Assembly: GCA_963682025.1 (NCBI GenBank) | Contig: OY821521.1 | Coordinates: 165,558,461-165,622,460, forward strand | Direction: 5' to 3' | DNA length: 64,000 bases | DNA from: Cordilura impudica | Lineage: Eukaryota > Arthropoda > Insecta > Diptera > Scathophagidae | Shown: piece by piece, positions 58,706 to 64,000 of the stretch | How positions within the stretch are numbered: the first letter of the stretch is position 1 | How the letters are laid out: each line of letters starts with the position of its first letter | Notes under the pieces: generated by a model | Told to the model about the DNA's origin: nothing | Database searches by the model: none | The model's input: the letters and a program-made list of their open reading frames with translations, nothing else | Position numbers and translations under genes: made by a program

Positions 58706-61290
58706 TTGAGAATTTCCATCCGTTCCTTTAAAAAAAAATATTTTGGGATTTTGTGTTTAAGCGACTTTGAGTTTTGCGATTTTCATTTTTTCGTTTTTTT
58801 TTTTGCAATTTGGTTATTTAAGTTTGTTTTTTTTTTTTTGATAATGTGCTTTTGCGCTTTTCCAGTTTTCATTATGGATTTTCCGTTTTTGCGTTTCACC
58901 GTAAAATTGTTAAATTCAATTGTTATTCTTTTTGAGAAATAGATTTTTTTAGTGATAACTTGATAACTTAGATAACTTTTAGTATAACTATCTATAGGAA
59001 ACCATGCATGTGTAATTTAATTTCTGTACATAATAACAAGTTTTTTGTTTTCTTTCGATTTTGTCTTTTTCCCGATTTTACATGCTTGCAACTTTGCAAT
59101 TTAGAATTTTGCAGTTTGAAATTAAGTGTTTAAGAGACTTGCCTATTTGCGCTTTTATATTTTTGGAATTTTACGATATTGCGTTTTTAGGTTTTTGTAA
59201 TAGTGTCAATGTTTAATCGCATTTCCGCTAATTTAAAAAAAAAACTCTTTTGTGATTTTACACTTTTACGTTTTTGCGATAAAGTATTTAAAAAATTGTT
59301 GTGTGATTTTGGGTTTTTGGGATTTTGCAAATTTTGTTTCTACTTTTTAAGATTTTGCGTTTTCACGATTTTACGGTTTGGAATTCTACGTTTTGGCAAT
59401 ATTGTATTTTTGAGATTTTACGTCTCTACTTTATACGTTTCTACGATTTTGCAATTCTGCAATTTTTAAATTGTGCAATTTTGAGTTCTTGTGATTTTGT
59501 ATTTTTGAGATTTTACGTTTCGTGTTTTTTGCATTTTTGCATTTTTCCTTTTTGCACTTTTTTTCCAATTTTGGTCTTTTTTGATTTGCGTTTTTCCTCA
59601 AATTTTGCGCTTATATGATTTCGAATATTTCCGTTTGCGTTTTTTTTTTCGATTTTAAGTTATTGCGTTTTGTGATTTTGCAATTCTGCAATTTTTAAAT
59701 TGTGCAATTTTGCATTTTGGATTGTTGTGTTGCTTGCGTTTATATATTTTTCCAATTTCGTGTTTTTACAATTTGGCGATAAAGCATGTTGGTTGAATCG
59801 AATTTCCGTCCATTTCAAAAAAATTTTCCTATATGTTTTTTTAAGATTTTGCGTTTTCGCGATTTCACGTTTTGCGATTTCGCGTTTTTGCGTTTTACAT
59901 ATTTTGGATTTTTTCGATTTTACGTTCTAAACTTTTTTCCGTCTTTACGATATTACTATTTTTAAATTTTTGCAATTTTTCATTTTTGCATTTTTGCGAT
60001 TTTCCGTTTTTGCGACTTTATGCTTTTCCGATTTTGTTTGCAATTTTGGGTTTTTGCATTTTGCGATTTTGCGTTTTTGCCATTGGCCATTGGCAGTTTT
60101 TCGTTTTCATGATTTTAAGATTTTACGTTTTGCCGCTTTTGTGTTCTTAAGAATTTACATTTTTTTTTTTTAAATGTTGTTTAGCGTTTTTGCAATTTTC
60201 AGCTTCAGCGATTTTGCTTTATTGCATCTTTAACGTTTTTAACGAATTTGCGTCTTTTGTTTTTTGCGATTTTGCATTTTCTCCGTTTTATGTTTTTGTG
60301 GTTTTTCGTTTTATACGATATTGCGTTTCGCGATTTTGCGTTCGTGTGATTTCACTATATAGCGTTTTTTCCGACTTTGCGCTTTTACGATTTTTAGTTT
60401 ATTCATTTTGGAGTAGTTGCAATTTTTTTATATTGCATTTTTTCGTTTTAACGATTTAACATTTTTGCTTTTTTAAGATTTTACAATTTTGCAATTTTCA
60501 GATTTTGTTTTTTTTTTTTTTTTTGCAATTTTCAGTTTTCATGTTACTGCGTCTTTGTCATTTTACGCTTATCCGATGATGTGTTTCTGCGTCGTTACGG
60601 TTTTACATTGCTGCGATTTGTGTCTTTGCGACTTTTATTTTTTCCGTCTTCAAATTTTTTTCGTTTTGCGATTTTGCATTTTTTACGATTTCACGTTATT
60701 ACGTTTTTCCATATTTACTATTTTGCAATTCTGCAATTTTCAAGTTTTGCATTTTTAGGGTTTAGCGTTTTGTGTTTTTTGCTTTTCGTATTAGCGTTTT
60801 TCCGATTTTGTGATTTTGCGATTTTGCATTTTTTTGATTTACTTTATTACGGGTTTTTCATTATTAGACTTTGCGTTCTTGCGATTTTGCAGTTTTGTAT
60901 TTCTAAAATTTTTAAATTTTGCATTTTTTCGTTTTTCGATTTTGTGTTTTTGCTTTTATATGACATTAAGTTTTTGCATTTTTACGTTTTTACGATGTTT
61001 CACTATTCACCTTTGCATTTTTGCGACTTTATGATTTAACATTTTTCCAGTTTTACGGTTTTGAAATTTTGCAATTCTAAAATTTCTATATTTTGCAATT
61101 TTGCGTTTTTGCGTTTTATCGTTTTTGATTTTGCGTTTTTGTGACGTCCGTTTTTCCGATTTTATGATTTTGCTTCTTTCCTTTTTTGCATAATTGTATT
61201 TTGCGATGTTGTAATTTTTTGTTTTTTCAAATTTACGTTTGAGCATTTTTACGAGATTTTGCGATTTTGCGTTTTTGCGTTATTACAATA
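58706..61290 (+). repeat. Degenerate TTTTGCGATTTTGCGTTTTTGC array
   Basis: About 2.6 kb in which 'gcgattttgcgtttttgc', 'ttttacgattttgc', 'gcaattttgcattttt' and similar words recur every 8-16 bp with much drift. No unit is exact for long. The many Phe/Arg/Cys-rich frames (e.g. 60581-61039) are reading the array and are not genes. Confidence 0.85.
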
Positions 61291-63600
61291 ATGCATTGTT
61301 GCATGTTGTTTAAATTAAAAACAATCGAATCTAAGTACATTAAAAAAAAGGTTAAAACATTCATCGTATCAACGAATCAGCGAGTCAGTGATTAGCGTAT
61401 ATATCAAGTTTCACTTTATACCATTTGTCTTAGGCGTCACACAATATGACCACTGAATTGGGTTAAACTATCTTATGACACACAAGGTAAAATATTTGAC
61501 AAATTTCATTTATTGCTTTCAATTATAATTCCAAAAATGATAAGTCTAAATATGAGCAGGCTACAGCTGCCCACTTCCCATTGAAAGAAAACTGAATTTA
61601 GAAAATAAACTAAGATCTCCACATTAAATGTTTTCCCCATTTTCTCTCAAATAGTGTAGGTCATCATACAATCGATCTTGATTAACTTTAATTTTCTTAC
61701 TTGTTTTTTTTTCCATTTGCTAAAAGTTTATTTAATACATAACATTACTATACTATTCGTATATCGTATAATATTTAATGACGTTTTCAATTATGAGCAG
61801 TTTTAGTGCCAGTCTAGTATCTGTTTTGAACAGAGTGACCGAATTCTCAGAACGGGTATATGAAATCTGAGTGCTTTTGTGAAGCAGTCAAAAAAAAAAA
61901 AAACAAAATAAATAAATAAACGTTGCTATTTAATGTAGACGAAACAAATTGATTGTTCACTTGCACTTTTTCAAGTGTGTGTTTTTTCTAAAAATTTTAT
62001 GATTTTTTTTTTTTTTTTTTTTGGTGTTGTACATTAAACGACTTAGTGCAGTGTTTATCTTATGGATGAGTGATGGAAATTTATGAGTGTTCATTTAGTT
62101 GTGCGCATTTTGAAGATTTAATAAAAAAAAATTATACACATAAATAGTATTTAATGCTTGTTGTTTGTGTCAGATCAGTGTCAGTTTAACATTTCAAATT
62201 TAAAAATAAAAAAATAAAAATAAAATTATAATAATAATGATTGTAGTAATTATCATTTGCGATAATTAATAATAAACGTGTGCGTTATAAACAAGTAAAT
62301 GTTTATTCATTAATATAATTTTTTTTATCTACTTCAAACCGGCTTTGTTAAATTTATTTTGTTTTGTTTTGTTTCTTTTTATTGTCAATATTTAAATTTG
62401 AAAAGCAAATCATAGACTTTAAATATGTGTTCCTAATTAGAAGCCTGCTGCAAATATTTGGTTAAAAAAATTTATAACAAAATTTTTAACAAATCAAAAT
62501 CATCACAAATATTTTAATTAAAAACCAGAAGTACTTGTTACAAAAAAAAAATTTTAAAATATTATTATGACCTTAAAAAAAGTTTAAAGGAACCGGTGTT
62601 TTGTTTTTGTTATTTGGTGTAAAAATCTTTAAAACACTGAAAGAAAAGCGCAAGTGCCTAAGAATTGATTTATGAAATTTATGTTTCTTTTTTTGCTTTT
62701 CATAAAAGTTATCAATGTTTTTATAGTTTTACGAACAATTCAATTAACTCAATTAAAAACATTTCGAATAATTCCAATATATAAACACTATAGTGATTGT
62801 TCTAATCTAAAACTGTTATTAATATGGGGGGTTTCATGTCAAGTGCACCAACTTTTGAAACCGATGTCTTCCGATCGGGATGAAATTTGTACCAAGATTA
62901 GTCCTATTGGATAGTATTGGATACAATTTTTCAACAAGATCGGTCCAGATCTCTCTGAGTTAGAGGGGATCAAAATTTGACATTTTGGCCAAACAGTTGT
63001 TTTTTCTCATCCATGTAACTTATTACCTATTGTTCTTAGAAAATTTTCTTCCAAAGAGTTTAGATAGCTATTTCTTCAATATTTCGGAAAAAATACTTTA
63101 AAAACAAAACAAAAATTTTTAGACTTTTTTTTTTGCTAAATTAAAGCATTTTTTGCCTTTTTTCAAAAAGGGCATTTTTTTTTTTTTTTTTTTCATAAGA
63201 AAGCTTAGGATTTTTCCTTTAAAAGCTTTTTGGTCGCTTAGTGGGATGGGAGTGGGATATCTATCAAAATAAATGTTTTGTAACTCAAGACAACGGTTTT
63301 TCAATTTTTTACAAATGCACTATTTTGAATTTTTTCCTATTTGTGTGTAAAACCTTACAAATAAAACTTATACTGAGAAACTAGACAAACTAAACTTTCC
63401 GAAGGTATATAACATACCTAACTAAAATTTTATACCCTCGATACTGTAATACCCAGAATATGTTAACCTCAGGAAAAAAATCGCTTTTTTTCTATAGAAA
63501 TGTTGAAAAATTATTATTTTTTATTTATTTTTAATAATAATTAAATTAATGTATAATAATAATAATAATATAAAAAATAAAAAGATAAATAATTTATTAA
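61291..63600. other. Mostly unassigned; fragment of DINE tail at 61685-61712
   Basis: 'aactttaattttcttacttgttttttttt' is a bare family A 3' tip. 62830-63000 has a non-repetitive, less AT-rich strip ('ccgatgtcttccgatcggga', 'agatcggtccagatctctct') reminiscent of dispersed fly repeats, but no second copy lies in this window. Confidence 0.45.
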
Positions 63601-63655
63601 TATTTAACCTTAATTCCATTAGATCCATTTATATCATAACTATTTTTATACTTAA

Positions 63656-63661
63656 TTTATT
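63656..63661 (-). terminator. Poly(A) signal AATAAA
   Basis: TTTATT on the plus strand reads AATAAA on the minus strand, about 72 nt past the stop codon of the frame at 63733-64000, a normal place for a short insect 3' UTR. Confidence 0.45.
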
Positions 63662-63732
63662 GTAGCTGATGAAGTATTTAAGTCTTGTAAATTTTTAAAT
63701 ACCCAGTCTTTCATCCAGCTTTTTTGTCGCCT

Positions 63733-64000
63733 TTATTTACTGCGTTTTTTTGTCAATCCTTTCTTGGCGTTACTAGGTTCAGCTGTTGATTTCGCTGCTG
63801 GTTTATTTGTTGTCTTTGGAAGGAAATCGCATTGAATAGAGGCAGAAAACTTTTTCAACTTGAGTCTTCCATCGACAAGCGGTATAAAAGCATGGTATTG
63901 AGCGGTGCCATCGATTGTTACCGCAGCATCGAATCTGCTCTTCAGTGTTTTCAATGTTTCCTGATGATCCTCTTTGCTACTAAAAACTATTTTAGTTTCT
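63733..64000 (-). CDS. 3' end of a possible host gene, function unknown (partial)
   Basis: The minus-strand frame is open from the window edge to a stop at 63733, giving at least 89 codons (upstream '..TKIVFSSKEDHQET', then 'LKTLKSRFDAAVTIDGTAQY', 'FIPLVDGRLKLKKFSASIQC'). Codon composition is less AT-driven than the surroundings. The first part alternates charged and hydrophobic residues like a small folded domain. The last ~30 residues (PKTTNKPAAKST..KKGLTKKRSK) form a basic, disordered, nuclear-style tail. An AATAAA follows. I do not recognise the family. It could also be the tail of a transposon ORF, but no repeat ends are seen. Confidence 0.5.
   Translation of the reverse strand, partial: ETKIVFSSKEDHQETLKTLKSRFDAAVTIDGTAQYHAFIPLVDGRLKLKKFSASIQCDFLPKTTNKPAAKSTAEPSNAKKGLTKKRSK

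Noticed and set aside
58706..61246. Many 70-150-aa Phe/Cys/Arg-rich ORFs
   Set aside because: All read the degenerate TTTTGCG array in different frames; lack of stops follows from the repeat words.

Overview
This window is AT-rich eukaryotic DNA from a fly (Diptera, probably a calyptrate such as a blow fly, house fly or stable fly). The evidence is many DINE-1/INE-1 and 'mini-me'-like short elements ending in a CTTACTTGTTTT-type tail and carrying (GTCC)n microsatellites, together with fly-type jockey-like LINEs and mariners. I see no rRNA, tRNA, CRISPR array or bacterial operon. Almost everything recognisable is a transposable element or its debris. The only candidate for a host gene is a 3' terminal exon that runs off the right end (63733-64000, minus).

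Layout. 0-4.4 kb: old repeats, a LINE tail and a Helitron-like element (1668-4383) built of ~530-bp tandem units. 4.5-7.1 kb: a structurally complete hAT element (4466-7065) with an intact 593-aa BED-finger transposase and a perfect 8-bp target duplication. 8.6-10.7 kb: a decayed LINE. 12.1-20.6 kb: a nested zone with a LINE lacking endonuclease and YADD (14.0-16.6 kb), a 2.8-kb transposon with ~600-bp inverted repeats and an intact 480-aa ORF of a family I cannot name (17483-20275), and older relatives of that element. 20.9-24.7 kb: LINE and Tc1 debris and a mini-me-like element that has grown a 1.1-kb (AAAAATT)n array. 26.3-28.6 kb: a second Helitron-like repeat. 29.4-36.3 kb: a long APE-type LINE on the minus strand, broken by two insertions. 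36.7-38.0 kb and 53.7-55.0 kb: two almost identical DD41D mariners with intact 361-aa ORFs. 39.9-42.9 kb and 47.1-50.6 kb: two Transib-type (RAG1-like) elements whose ends look like CACAGTG heptamers. 50.9-52.8 kb: Tc3-like and mariner remnants. 55.3-56.6 kb: a mirror-image mini-me-like element with (AATTTTT)n. 58.7-61.3 kb: a 2.6-kb degenerate TTTTGCG-rich array.

Relative ages can be read from nesting: mariner inside a DINE copy; DINE inside a LINE, inside a TTTTTCA array and inside a Transib; an array-bearing element inside a Transib terminal repeat. The intact, potentially active coding sequences are the two mariners, the hAT and the 480-aa element. All the other transposon ORFs are broken. 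All calls are by eye; no alignment or database search was run.
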